A DNA stretch of 64,000 nucleotides from Hippasteria phrygiana (GCA_037893225.1 JAZGUH010000084.1:186001-250000); one strand, 5' to 3'; positions 22,836-33,125 are shown, counted from the stretch's first letter. Numbers and translations: made by a program. Notes: generated by a model from the letters alone, not told the origin.

Positions 22836-23130
22836 CGTAAACACAAACAATAGGCACCACACTGAATAGAGTGGTCCTGTTCATCGCACTTGGAGCCTCC
22901 CCCCCCCCCCCCTTTCGTTTGAATGAAAGCTTTGTTTGAAAAAGCTCCATCTATTCATTACACTCCCATTCAAGAACATAAATGGATTAAGTAAGTGCAG
23001 GAATGCATGTATATAGACAACAACCGGCCAGGTAGTCTTTATCAAACTGCAACTATGGCCGACGTCCATATTCAAAAGGTTTTTAACAGTAGGGACATGA
23101 CCCGAGAACATTGAAATCAAAGCAATAATA
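22836..23130. repeat. Dispersed repeat related to 43560-43690 and 45650-45780
   Basis: Shares GCAGGAATGCATGTATA, ACAACCGGCCAG and TATTCAAAAGG with 43560-43720, and in reverse orientation with 45650-45780. It contains a C-run near 22899-22912. It looks like an old non-autonomous element whose edge was amplified into the adjacent satellite. Confidence 0.6.
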
Positions 23131-23186
23131 CACATGGCACAAGGCCAGCTACCAGCGGGAGTTTGCTAGAATAGGACAAATGAAAA

Positions 23187-24001
23187 TAGGGGTGTAGTCG
23201 AGTCACAGTCATAGTCTGATGCAACAACAGTGAAAAAGTGAACTTTAGTTCACTAGGAATCCAAACTGAAAAAGAAGATGATATCTGGATTTGACTCGAG
23301 TCCTGGGTTCGAACGTATACGTGAAGCTGGCTTCTGATGTACTTTTTTTTACTAGCGTTGTGGTCCTGGAGTCATGCCTGGTCTCAGGCTTTTAAGCAGA
23401 CCCAGGTGAATAACAGAACAGTAGGATCAAAATTAAAGAAAAAACCAAGACAAAAGTTGGACTTTGGAGGACTCTAGGCTTTTGCAGGCTTTAGGGGTAG
23501 TTTTCGTTGATACTTTCTTATGTCTAAAGCATTACAAGCTTCATTTGGCATGTTCTGTACTCACAACACTTGTGCTCCGTCCTCAACAAAGCTCGTAGAA
23601 GTAATAGTTGCAGTACTCCTGCACCCAAGCCTTCATTGTGTGATTTTCATATGCAAGTGTGTAACACTTATGAATAGTATTCAATGATTTCATTTTTCGG
23701 ACAGAAGATGGAATGTTTGCGTCGGGGATAACGTAAATTCGAACCGATATATTTTGTCTTTTTGCCCTATCCCGACGTAATGTATGAAGCACTGTATACT
23801 GGACTTGACAAGTCTAGACTCCAAGACCATATGACATTCAAAACAAGTACTTGAATCCAGTTTCAAGTCTATGTTTGAGCCATGGCTCTCTCCAAGTCCA
23901 GATTTTAGTTCTATTTCCGCGTTCCGTACTCCGAGTGGACTTATGTCTGATATTTCACTGTTTTTGTATTGGACTCCGATCGGGACTCGACTACAGCCCT
24001 G
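23187..24001. mobile_element. hAT-like element, GTGTAGTCGAGTC ends
   Basis: Left end GGGGTGTAGTCGAGTC and right end GACTCGACTACAGCCCTG are inverted repeats and match the ends of the shorter hAT MITEs in the introns. The interior (about 23380-23700) recurs at 34470-34830. The TSD has decayed. No transposase frame is visible. Confidence 0.65.
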
Positions 24002-24470
24002 AAATTAACTGTAGTCGATGGCACCTTTGAAATCATTTTCCAGAAGAAAAAAAACCAGAATGCTTTAACAAACCCTGTTTTCTATTTTACACAAAATACA
24101 CTGCAATTCTTTGGTTTTTTCAAGAGGTCTTATGTTATGCAGGGCAAATTCATCCAAGCTGCAGATGTGTCGGCAGTCTAGTGGTTGCATATCAAAGCCT
24201 AACCAATAATTATCAGTTCTTACACTTTCAGGCTAAATGTTGAAAAACCTGCCACTGCTATTGTAAATTTGTGAACGACAATGACTCTAACCAAAGAAAC
24301 AAGTCTTCTAGTCAGGACTACCAAAAACATTCAGAACTTTGGTTGCAGTGAGTTTAAAACCAAAAGCTTGAAACAAAACCATTAGAAGTCATCATCCATA
24401 GAATTTTTTTCCTCCATGCCCCTAATACATTAAATGAATTTGAGGAAACATAAAGCTACAAGCTGTAGGC
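24002..24470. other. Unassigned, downstream of the CRIM1-like gene
   Basis: AT-rich. It could include more 3' UTR of the CRIM1-like gene. No other feature recognised. Confidence 0.4.
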
Positions 24471-24693
24471 TTTAATAACTGTTTTACAAAGAATGTTACG
24501 GTTCAGAAGCATCTGGTAGTAAAGTATTATTTTCCCATGAACAAATACCAAAAAATTGGTACTTGCTATTAAGGCAATGTAACATCTCCCCCATCCCCCA
24601 AAAAATGTTTACAAAAAACTGAAAATAACTTTATAACATTTCTTTAACTACAAAAATACTCTTAAGAAAAAACAACGCCCTTCCCGGTTCCCA
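24471..24693 (-). other. Probable 3' UTR start of the CRIM1-like gene
   Basis: This AT-rich stretch directly follows the stop codon. The first poly(A)-signal-like hexamer I see on the minus strand is ATTAAA at 24471-24476, 218 bp after the stop. I found no AATAAA between the stop and this site. The real transcript end may be further left; RNA reads would be needed to place it. Confidence 0.35.
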
Positions 24694-25109
24694 TCAGACC
24701 GGCTCCGGTCGGTTGGCTGTGTAGTCGCTTAACCTCTTGATGTCCGTCCCGACTTCCAGGTTGCTCTTGGCGGCCATATTGTCCTTAAAGATGGCCGAAT
24801 CCCGGATGGAGTCACGCACCGAGTCCCGGACTGAGTCTCGATTGGTGTTCTTGACGTCCACATTCATGGTCTTGGCCGCCCCCGATGGGGGCGTGGAGGT
24901 GGTGACTTTTGGGGGCGGGGCACCCTTCTTGGTGACCTGATAGAGGAGGCGGTGCCGCCAGCGAGTGACGTAGAGGAACATGATAAGAACAATGCAGATG
25001 GCGAGGAGGACAGCTAGCACGGAGAAGATGACCGGCAGGACAGGGAATGGCTTGGAAGAGGACTTGGAAGACGACTCATTATTCTCATGAGTTGTTTTGA
25101 AAGTGGGAT
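24694..25109 (-). CDS. CRIM1: CRIM1-like last exon: transmembrane helix and cytoplasmic tail
   Basis: 416 bp, 138 codons including the TGA stop at 24694-24696. After a Ser/Lys-rich stretch comes a hydrophobic helix (VLPVIFSVLAVLLAICIVLI...MFLYV) and a stop-transfer RWRHRLLYQ. The roughly 90-residue cytoplasmic tail contains four RDSV/RDSV/RDSI/RDSA tetrapeptides (about 24795-24845) and ends RPEPV. Vertebrate CRIM1 also has one helix and a short tail, but the tail sequence here is not alike. The acceptor is TTCATTCTCCTCAG. Confidence 0.93.
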
Positions 25110-25400
25110 CTGAGGAGAATGAAAAAAAATCAGACTTTGAGAACTCAAGCAATGCAAATTCAAGGCTCACAGATATAAAACAGATAAAAAGCTATAAATG
25201 AAAAAAAATCAGACTTTGAGAACTCAAGCAATGCAAATTCAAGGCTTATAGAATCAAATAGATAAAAAGCTATAAATGGAAAAAAATCAGACTTTGAGAA
25301 CTCATGCAACACAAATTCAAGGCTTATAGAATCAAATAGATAAAAAGCTATAAATGGAGGAAAAAAAAGGTGAAGCCTACTGGAGATACTACGAGATATA
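25110..25400. repeat. Intronic short tandem repeat, about 81-bp unit
   Basis: GAAAAAAATCAGACTTTGAG, AACTCAAGCAATGCAAATTC and AAGGCTTATAGAATC...GATAAAAAGCTATAAAT repeat three times (starting near 25119, 25199 and 25280), beginning right at the last exon's acceptor. The repeat overlaps the splice acceptor pyrimidine tract. Confidence 0.85.
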
Positions 25401-25629
25401 GAGCAGGAAAAATCCTGGGGCGGGCCACTACCTACAAACAAATGATCCCTTACTGGCTATGATGTAACCTACATGTAAAGTAGAAACATCGCTTGCATGT
25501 TGTCTGATGTCACACATAAAACTCACAGTCTATGCATGTGCAGGGATGTGTTTCAGAAAGGTTTACTGCATTTTTACCTATTTTGAATTCCGTGAAACTT
25601 TAAGCCGTGAAATATTGTTTATGTCCCTT

Positions 25630-26100
25630 AGGCTCGAAATCCAATTCCGGCCGGTATGTATCCGGGAGCCGGTATCAAACCGGTTAAAACTTTGGCCGGT
25701 ATTATACCCCTCCCAAGCCGGTACAAGTCCTCTTGCTCCTCAAAGCCACTTGCAGTCAAGCTTGGCAAGTCTGCTGCCTGGCCCTCCAGGTGTAGGTGAT
25801 CACTGAAGTGTGAATACTGTGTAGTCAAATATATCCAGCGGCAAACGCTTTGAAACTGAGCAAATGTTTAGAGCCTTTGTTAAACCGTGGAGGATTATTA
25901 GTGGATTAATGTCACCGCATTGTCTGCGTCTACATGTAGGAGTTCACCAGCCCAGGAACTGGACACAATGGACCCCCAAACAGGGCCAGCCTTCCAGTAG
26001 AGGCTCGGACAGTATCCAACCCGGTTTGGGAGGATTAACATGAACCGGTTTGGATACCGGGAGCCGGTATACATACCAGCCGTAAATAGATTTCAGGCCT
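25630..26100. mobile_element. Terminal-inverted-repeat element rich in CCGGT motifs
   Basis: Left end GGCTCGAAATCCAATTCCGG and CCGGTATGTATCCGGGAGCC pair with the right end ...GGAGCCGGTATACATACC, AGCCGTAAATAGATTTCAGGCC. The arms are about 60 bp and carry multiple ACCGGTT/CCGGTAT motifs. Class uncertain, perhaps hAT. Confidence 0.75.
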
Positions 26101-26344
26101 TACTTCTAAACCTGGTGACTCTACACAAGAATGAGTTACCTTCACCAAAACCAGTTACAGCCTTAAAGCTGCTAGGTTTGTGCCCCGACTGGAAACTTTC
26201 ATTTAATGGATTTCACCCGACAAAAAAAAACAAAATTATAATTCATCAAACATACCACAAGGGAAACTTTCAAATTTACCAGTTTCCCTTGTGATTTGTT
26301 TGACAAAGTCGTATCCTCATTGAGTGATCCCCACAATGTCGCTT

Positions 26345-26520
26345 CCCAGGTTGTATCGTAAAATGAGGCGTGATCCCTGGCTATACGGCATTCTGGGTTT
26401 ATGACTTCTGACTAGTGCCCCGAACAAAGATACTGACAATTTGGAAAACTAACAACATAAGGCAAGATAGCTCAGTTGGTAGAACGCCGGTACGGTATAC
26501 TGGAGGTTGCAGGTTTACTT
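26345..26520 (+). mobile_element. tRNA-derived SINE, plus strand, 3' truncated
   Basis: The family head (GTGATCCCTGGCTATACGGC, TTATGACTTCTGACTAGTGC) is followed by the tRNA-like part GGCAAGATAGCTCAGTTGGT from 26461. The B box is lost (GGTTTACTTGG). A short inverted second copy occupies 26608-26700. Confidence 0.75.
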
Positions 26521-26607
26521 GGGGAAAAAAATATTGTAGAAAACTACTTTCGACTAAAAAGAGCACTTCCTTATAAAAAGAATTCCTTATAATTGTCAAA
26601 CAGCAAC

Positions 26608-26720
26608 TTATACCGGTACGGGCTCTACCAACTGAGCTATCTTGCCTTTTGTTAGTCTCCCAAATTGACCTCCCAAGGAGTTTGACCTCCCAAGGAGTCT
26701 GACCTCCCAAGGAGACCGGC
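26608..26720 (-). mobile_element. SINE fragment, inverted relative to the neighbour
   Basis: On the minus strand it reads GGCAAGATAGCTCAGTTGGTA from about 26646, and GGGAGACTAACAAAA before it. An ACTCCTTGGGAGGTCAA repeat (three times, 26670-26715) follows. Part of the same SINE family. Confidence 0.65.
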
Positions 26721-26857
26721 TTTGATAGCAATTATTTGCTCACCGATATCCTACCCATTGTATTGTTTGCCATAATGGTAATTTTTTCTGGACTATATTT
26801 GTACATACTTTACAATGTGGTGAAATAAATTCATTCATTCATTTATACTATAATTAC

Positions 26858-26935
26858 CTTTTGCATGGAAGTTTGGCAGAAGGTTTGGCATTTCAGTTGT
26901 AACGTGCATTTCATCATTGTCCACGGGTATTATTT
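26858..26935 (-). CDS. CRIM1: CRIM1-like exon 13: stalk exon
   Basis: 78-bp phase 1-1 exon, 26 codons: EIIPVDNDEMHVTTEM, then PNLLPNFHAK. It is an acidic, Cys-free juxtamembrane stalk of the kind expected between the last VWC and the membrane. The acceptor is TGTTGCAG, and the donor is AAAAG before GTAATT. It was inferred from splice sites and phase. There is no start codon and little family conservation to lean on, so it is the least certain exon together with exon 2. Confidence 0.72.
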
Positions 26936-27049
26936 CTGCAACAAAAGATAATTTGTAAAACATTGCAGTTAACAATTACATCAACTTTTTTTGCTCTCTT
27001 CCTAATTGGCTTTTCCGACACTGCCAGTCGGAAAAGGCCTTGTTTTTGT

Positions 27050-29020
27050 TCTGATTTTTTTTTTCTTCTTCTTCCTTCTTCTTCTTCTTCTTCTTCTTTT
27101 AGTTCTGACCAAAAGCCCATAGACTTTGTACACAAATTTTGTCGGCGGCACTTTAGGTCTTAAAAAACCTCAGATCTTAACCAAACTTACCTTAAACATA
27201 GACCCTAGGCTGAAATTGTATGTCGAAGAGTGACGTCGTGATGACGTCATCACGTGTCACGTGACGTCATCTTAAAGGTGCGTTTTTCAAGGGCCCATAT
27301 CTAGAGAACGGTAGGTCCGATTGCCTTCAAACCTGGTATGTTGGTAGTGTAGCTCGTGTTATAGATGAAAATTGAGGTGACGTCATGATGACGTCATCAT
27401 ACGATTTTATAGTAATTGTTCAGTTTTTGAACTTAAAAGTTTCTTAAAGCCACATCTCACCAACAGAACATGCTAAATTCAAAATTCTTTTTGTAATAGC
27501 TTTGTTAGCTCCTATATTCTTTCGCATAAATGGGAAAATGTGTGATGTCATCATGACGTCATCAAAAATGTGCTTTTTTGAAACACATATAAGGGTAGGT
27601 CCGATCGTCATAAAAATTAGTGGGCAGGTAGATAGTGCTACTAGCATGTAAAATCCGAGGTGACGTCATGATGACGTCATCGGCTGATTTTCTATGAATT
27701 TTTTGTTTTATCCCAAATCCCATAGACTTTGTACACAAATTTTGTACGGGACACTTTGGTCACTAAACAACATCAGATCTTAATCAAACTTAACACAAAC
27801 AAAGACCCTAAGCTGAAAGTGTATGCCGAAACGTGACGTCATGAAGACGTCATCAAAATTGTGCTTTTTGGAAACACATATGTGACCCGCTCTGGAAGAA
27901 GGTATATTATGTCGCAAAATATGAAAAATGAGCTTTATGTATATTTGGAAAGCCTGCATTGTAAGCTTTCATTTGGTACATGATAGAGCCCCAAAGCTCT
28001 TTTCATTCTGGAGATATCGCGTTTTTGCTTATTAATTAGTTCTGTGGAATTTAAATTGCACAACAGAGAAAACATGCTTTGAAATAGCTAGTTCTGATAC
28101 AATGCAATGGAACAATGCACTCTAAAAACACTATTTTTTTCACTTTATTAACTGAAATCAACATTATTGTGCACCAAACCTGAAACTTTAGATATTTAAG
28201 ATGTCATTAAAGACAAAAACAAAAAATGAATTTTGGCGAAAAATGTCACCCTCTTAACGTTGAAAGGGCCATTACACGTAAATACATAGCGCGACTTATA
28301 TCACCTTTTTCTGGAGCGGGTCACATATAAGGGTAGGTCCGATCATCATAAAAATTGGTAGGTATGTAGATAGTGCCACTAGTATGTAAAATCCGAAGTG
28401 ACATTTTGATGACGTCATCGGCTGATTTTCTATGAATTTTTAGTTCTATCCAAAATCCCATAGACTTTGTACTCGAATTTTGTAAGTGGCACTTTGGTCA
28501 CTAAACAACCTCAGATCTTAATCAGACTTAACACAAACATAGACCCTAAGCTGAAATTGTATGCCGAAGAGTGACGGGGTGATGACGTCATCACGTGTCA
28601 CGTGATGTCATCTTAAATGTGCATTTTTCAATGGCCCGTATCTAGTGAACCGTAGGTCCGATTACGCTCAAACGTAGTATGTTGGTAGGCAAGCATTTGT
28701 TGTTGATGAAAATTGAGGTGACGTCACGATGACATCATCATACGAAATTATAGTAATTTTAAAGTTTTTGAACCTTAACATTTTCTTTAAGCCGTAATTC
28801 ATCAACAGAACATGCTAATATCGAAATTCGTTTTGTAATAGGTTTGTTAGGTCCTACATATGTAACAAAAAAAATGCAAAATATGTGCACCATCATAATG
28901 ACGTCATCAAAGGCATAATTTCTCGAAAGACATGTAAATTGGTGGGTCCAATTGTCATGAAGCCTGGTGGGTAGGCAGACTAATTGACACAAGCAAGCAA
29001 AAATCGCAGTGTCATCATAA
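27050..29020. repeat. Second TGACGTCA-rich repeat array with an inserted MITE
   Basis: CCCATAGACTTTGTAC recurs near 27116, 27720 and 28459. GGTAGGTCCGAT and GATGACGTCATC motifs repeat at irregular spacing. An AGAA/TTC microsatellite lies at 27059-27100. A 445-bp element at 27881-28325 interrupts one unit. Related in style to the array at 2.2-3.75 kb. Confidence 0.8.
27881..28325. mobile_element. TA-flanked MITE with TGTGACCCGCTC ends
   Basis: Terminal inverted repeats TGTGACCCGCTCTGGAAGAA / TTTTTCTGGAGCGGGTCACA, flanked by TA. The interrupted repeat unit reads GAAACACA-TA-TAAGGG when intact (27580s), so the empty site is present in the same array. This confirms a 2-bp TA duplication and a Tc1-mariner-like mechanism. 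Confidence 0.92.
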
Positions 29021-29059
29021 AAAAATAATGCGGAAAAGCCCTATGTTCTGTTCAGCGAA

Positions 29060-29276
29060 GAGACATAGAGTCCTAGTTTTATTCCTTGGACCTATGCTTA
29101 CTTCGTCGGAAAATCACAGTGGAATGTCTCAAATGGCTTTGGGTTCTGCTTGGAGAGAAGCAGTTCCCTTACATCGCAGGTCCAGGACCTGAATATTGAA
29201 TACAGCCCAGAGCCAACACGTGGATTGGGTTTTCAGTCCCTGCCTTTCAAGGTGCATTCTTTCCTTGCCCTTTATA
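29060..29276 (-). repeat. Dispersed repeat sharing ends with 30380-30480
   Basis: CACGTGGATTGGGTTTTCAG and TCCCTG at 29217-29244 recurs inverted at 30385-30414, next to a tRNA-like sequence. It is probably part of a SINE-like family. Confidence 0.5.
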
Positions 29277-29900
29277 GGGCTGTGCATCCGAACCGGGTAC
29301 CCGAGTACCCAACTGCTCATGTCTAGGAACCGGTTCCAGATTATGGAATCTAGTAACCCGTAACCGAATTAACATATTACTTAGTAATTTCTCAGACAAT
29401 GAAAAAGAAGGTCATCAAGGTCATTTGTAGGGAATTTTCAAAATGAAAACCAGGCTAAATGGAAAAACAAAACAGATTAACGAAAAATGCAATTTACACC
29501 GTAAAGCTGTACAGCTTACGGTACTCACTTGCATCTTGCTGCATTGGAGCACCGATGTGGTAGCAAAAACGTGCAGACCTTTCCGAACAATATGAACAGC
29601 AATTTCTGAGATTTAATTTTTGGGATTGGCTTTCCTTAACAGGTACCCAGGTACCTGTCATGGCATCACATTACACGTGAGGACAGAAAAGAGGGTATAA
29701 CAAAGGGAACAATACTGTCCTCACATTTATTTCTTTGTTCGGGAAAATGTGGGGACAGGCAAACTAGTGCTTAGTCTATGGGGATGGGTTATATTAAAGG
29801 GAACATTGGAAAGTCCTCACGTGTATAGCGAAACAAAAATACATGTACCTTTTTTCAATCGGGTACCCGATTCCCGTACTACCTGTAACTGCACACCTCT
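29277..29900. mobile_element. Dispersed element with GGGTACCCGAGTAC ends
   Basis: Begins GGGCTGTGCATCCGAACC and ends GTAACTGCACACC. The first 350 bp (for example GGAACCGGTTCCAGATTATG) recur at 46141-46500. A smaller inverted-repeat element (29671-29829) is nested inside. Confidence 0.7.
29671..29829. mobile_element. Nested MITE with TACACGTGAGGAC ends
   Basis: TTACACGTGAGGACAG at the left is the inverse of AAGTCCTCACGTGTATAG at the right. An inner inverted TTATA...AAAGGGAACA pattern is also repeated. It sits inside the 29277-29900 element. Confidence 0.75.
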
Positions 29901-30384
29901 ACTCGCCTTCCACCCCAATGACTCCACTAGTAAAACTGAATATTCACTTCCTTCTCTACTCTCATGTCAAAATCGTGAAAGAAACCTTAAAGAGACTAGA
30001 GCTAATTCACTGACAAGGCTGCCCAGGATAAAAGCTAGATCATACACGATAATCCAAACGGGAAACGATTTTGACGACGTGAAACATCAACTGCGAATAT
30101 CCCCACAAGCTGAAGTCTGTTTTAACTTTTGCAAATTCAGTGCGGATATTTGACACTGACGTCATAAATTTGCTTCGCATTCACGTCAAGTATTGTATTT
30201 ATTCATTTTAATTCTTTCTGGTAATGAAACCAAGAATTCCTCAAAAGGGCATATCGCACCGTAGCTAAAAACCCAAAGAAGCCCGTAGGAAGACGACAAA
30301 GAAATGTTCAGTTAATATAGAAGTGGGAGGAAAACCCCAGAATGATATTCTGTGGAAAACAGAATGAAAACTGAAAACTGAAAA

Positions 30385-30482
30385 CAGGGACTGAAAACCC
30401 AATCCACGTGTCAACCCTGGTTGGATTCGAACCCGGATCACAGCAGTGGAAGGTGAGTACCACTAGGCCAACCTGACCCGGC
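30385..30482 (-). mobile_element. tRNA-like SINE fragment
   Basis: The minus strand reads GGTTGGCCTAGTGGTACTCA (A-box like), then GGGTTCGAATCC (B box). A CTTCCAC heptamer sits where an anticodon loop would be. The acceptor ends do not pair, so I treat it as a SINE rather than a tRNA gene. Confidence 0.6.
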
Positions 30483-30617
30483 CTTCATTCAGCAATGAAT
30501 AAACAAATATCTGGGGTTTCCACCCACCTCTAAAACTTAACAGTTCATCGAGCTACAGTACCGCATGTACTTTCAAAGAATCATTGACTTCATAAGCAGA
30601 AACAAAGAACACCTTCC

Positions 30618-30838
30618 TTAAACCCTTTGCGTACGGATGACGGAATATGGCGCAAAAAAACAGTGCCACCAGGCCGGATGACGCAATTGGCCGCAGTTTG
30701 TGCAGTTTCAATCCATTGTTGGATTATTGTGTATAGGTTACGCTTGACTGCACAAACACATTGTAGCGGTTCGCTTGGCTGCCAGAGCCACCGCGGCACC
30801 CCAACGTCTCCCGTAAAATACCGTACTCAAGGGGTTAA
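30618..30838. mobile_element. Complete TTAA-flanked MITE (CCCTTTGCGTACG ends)
   Basis: TTAA-ACCCTTTGCGTACGG at left, CCGTACTCAAGGGG-TTAA at right, 221 bp. TTAA target sites and CCC...GGG ends are those of piggyBac-type elements. It ends 40 bp from the donor of CRIM1-like exon 12. Confidence 0.88.
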
Positions 30839-30877
30839 CTACAGATAATACTGCATGCACCATGAGCAATCTCTTAC

Positions 30878-30925
30878 CGTTATTATGGTCAACAGCAGGT
30901 TTGTTTGTGGGCTTCGGAGTGTCAT
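30878..30925 (-). CDS. CRIM1: CRIM1-like exon 12: 48-bp stalk micro-exon
   Basis: A 16-codon phase 1-1 exon encoding DTPKPTNKPAVDHNN, which is Pro/Lys-rich and without cysteine. It joins exon 11 as CCPRCPN-DTPKPTNKP. The P-PTN-P pattern right after the last VWC also occurs in vertebrate CRIM1, which supports the call despite the size. The acceptor is TCTGATTTCAG, and the donor is AACG before GTAAGA. A TTAA-flanked MITE ends only 40 bp beyond its donor. Confidence 0.85.
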
Positions 30926-30999
30926 CTGAAATCAGATAATAAACAGACGGGTTGCTGACAATCTCCACTACAGTGTGGTTCAGAAAAACCTACACACTT

Positions 31000-31780
31000 T
31001 TTATGAAAAGTAATTAAGAATTGGAAAATCACGGTCAAATTGTTTTAACATAATCGTCAACTGCAACGTCTGATTTATATATGGTGCAAATTGTGTTTAA
31101 AAAAAAAAGCTCAAATAAAGAAATGTCGTCGATATTTTGTTTAAATGGTCAAAAAACCAGTTTATCCACAAGCAAGTCAATTAATGTGATAAACAAAATA
31201 CATTTTAGCACCGCGCGCACAAACTCAAACTGCAATAAATGTAATTAGGCCTACATTGATCACAGTCATCCCGTCTATCGATGAAAACAATAAGTGTTTA
31301 CAGTGAATAGCGTTTGACACAATAGAACAGTTGAAGTGTTTGTTATGTTGTGCTTTTGTTTCTTCCCGTGTTAGTGAATACTTATTACTTCCATCCTGGG
31401 TGGACCTATGAGTATCGATCTTTGTAGCATGCATGACTCTTATATACTTTCGTGTGGACAATCTGTCTTTATGCCATTTTTCTTTAAACCGATGTAATTT
31501 TTGTATGTGAGTTTTATTTTAAACGCAATTTTCACCATATACCACTAAGATGGTGTAGTTAATCAATTAGTTAAAACAATTTGGCCATATTTCCCCAATT
31601 CCGAGAATTTTTTTTCTAAAAAAGTGTGTAGGTTTTTGTTTACCACACTGTATAGTGAACAAGCAATAGATTACAGTAGTATCTGTCCTATGGACTCCAC
31701 TCGTCTTTCTTCAAATTGCATCAAAAAGACTGCTGGTTATTAGCTGGCTAAAACTACGAGCACAAAAACAGGAACAATTT
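31000..31780. other. Unassigned intron sequence
   Basis: AT-rich. The right part mirrors the left part loosely (AAAACCTACACACTTTTTATG near 30990 and AAAAAAGTGTGTAGGTTTTTG near 31618), indicating a foldback element of about 650 bp. No coding content. Confidence 0.6.
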
Positions 31781-31789
31781 TGCCAACAA

Positions 31790-32128
31790 TTGTTGCATCC
31801 ATTAATGCCCAGCTAGCTGATATAATGAGCTCGTTCTGTACAAGTCAGTGCACACAGGCAGTTTCGTCACCTAAAATTTTTTGAGGAGTGTGTGGTCCTC
31901 TGGCAGGGAGTGCTTTATAAAGAGTCCAATTACGGCATCACTAAATGCCCTGGCTCTCCGGCTAATCCATTTGGGTGGACAATGTTCGTTGTCCATGGTC
32001 TGACTGCTGCTAACTAGAAATCTTTGACAAGCCAACTGGTCTTAAACGAGCTCCAAGCTCCAGTTTTGACCTCGTTATTCAGTTATTTAAGCCGCCTGGC
32101 TTCCCATTCATCAGCTACGTTTGATGTA
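31790..32128. repeat. Dispersed repeat, second copy at 38195-38580
   Basis: AGCTGATATAATGAGCT, GCACACAGGCAGTTTCGTC and AAGCCGCCTGGCTTCCCATT occur in the same order in both copies. Each copy lies beside a hAT MITE, one of which (32137) inserted into this repeat's end. Confidence 0.8.
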
Positions 32129-32136
32129 CAGAATGC

Positions 32137-32332
32137 CAGGGATGTAGTCGAGTCCATCACAAGTCCCTGCAAGTCCACATAAGCCCTCAAGTCCGAATTC
32201 CAATCACAAGCTATTCTAATAAGCTTTGACATTGTTCATTCAGTTACTTGTGACCGGCTTTATGAAAGGACTTCTGACTGGGCTTGCGAAAGGACTTGTG
32301 AAAGGACTTGCAGGGACTTGACTACAACTCTG
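32137..32332. mobile_element. hAT MITE with perfect 8-bp TSD
   Basis: Starts CAGGGATGTAGTCGAGTCC and ends GGGACTTGACTACAACTCTG. The 8-bp flanks are identical: CAGAATGC at 32129-32136 and 32333-32340. Eight-base duplications and CAG...CTG ends identify the hAT superfamily. It has internal AAGTCC/GGACTT repeats and no ORF. Confidence 0.93.
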
Positions 32333-32466
32333 CAGAATGCTCCCTAAATCAAACTGCAGTTTGGTGCATAGTTTAGTCACCATAGTTTAGTCGCGAGTGC
32401 TTTTCAAATTTTAGTTTTGAAGCCCCATGACTCCCTGAGGTGACCAGAACAAAACCCCTTCCTTAC

Positions 32467-32655
32467 TTGGACAACGAGGGCAGCATTCACCAGGCAATAT
32501 GACCGAGTTGCTACAGCTGGTGTCGGGGCAGTCTGGCACCACGCATCTTGTCTTGCCTTGCTCGCACATACAGTGTATGCACCGGTCCAGGTTCCAGGTT
32601 TCCCCGTCGGAGTACGTCACCCCATCAAACTCACAGTGCGAGACTGGGCTCGGTC
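32467..32655 (-). CDS. CRIM1: CRIM1-like exon 11: VWC domain 6
   Basis: 189-bp phase 1-1 exon, 63 codons. It contains HCEFDGVTYSDGETWNLDRC, then IHCMCEQGKTRC, then VILPGECCPRCP. Together with exons 8-10 it makes the four membrane-proximal VWC domains known from CRIM1. The acceptor is CCGTTGGCAG, and the donor is CCAA before GTAAGG. This is the last domain before the stalk. Confidence 0.94.
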
Positions 32656-32900
32656 CTGCCAACGGCAAAAAAGAATTATTCTTACATACGTGCTTTTTTT
32701 TTTTTGAGGAAGAGTTCTCTCAATACAGAAATTAGACCGTGGACAAGAAAGTGCTGTTTTTTTTACATGCAGAATGTAAAAAGTAAAGCAATCAAAACTC
32801 TTTCACTTAAAAAAATGTGTGTACAGTGTACAGTACACTTATTTTCTATGAGGCAGGAAATTTACATCAACTGTTTTCATTGCGAGTCTGAGAAACATAC

Positions 32901-33125
32901 CCATGCAAACGGGGCAACACTGGCCCTTCTTGAGCACCGGTACTCTGCACTCCACCGGCGCGCAGACCTGCGAGTAGCAGGTGACTTCCCCATCTTGGCA
33001 CGTACAGCTGGTGCAGTCGTCTTCTTTCCAGGATGCTCCAGACTCGAAGAAGACGCCGCTGGCCATTTGACAGCTGCTGGGGGGCCGGACATCGTCGGGT
33101 GTGGCTGACCCTTTCAAAGTGTTGT
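32901..33125 (-). CDS. CRIM1: CRIM1-like exon 10: VWC domain 5
   Basis: 225-bp phase 1-1 exon, 75 codons. It has the linker DNTLKGSATPDDVRPP, then a VWC with SGASWKEDDCTSCTCQDGEV, VECRVPVLKKGQCCPVC. The R-PVL-KGQCCP motif matches vertebrate CRIM1 domain 5. The acceptor is AATGTCCAG, and the donor is ATGG before GTATGT. Long ORFs in other frames over this exon are shadows of its GC-rich composition. Confidence 0.94.

Noticed and set aside
32548..33108. 186-codon plus-strand ORF
   Set aside because: It overlaps CRIM1-like exons 10 and 11 and the intron between them on the opposite strand; it is a shadow of GC-rich exons.
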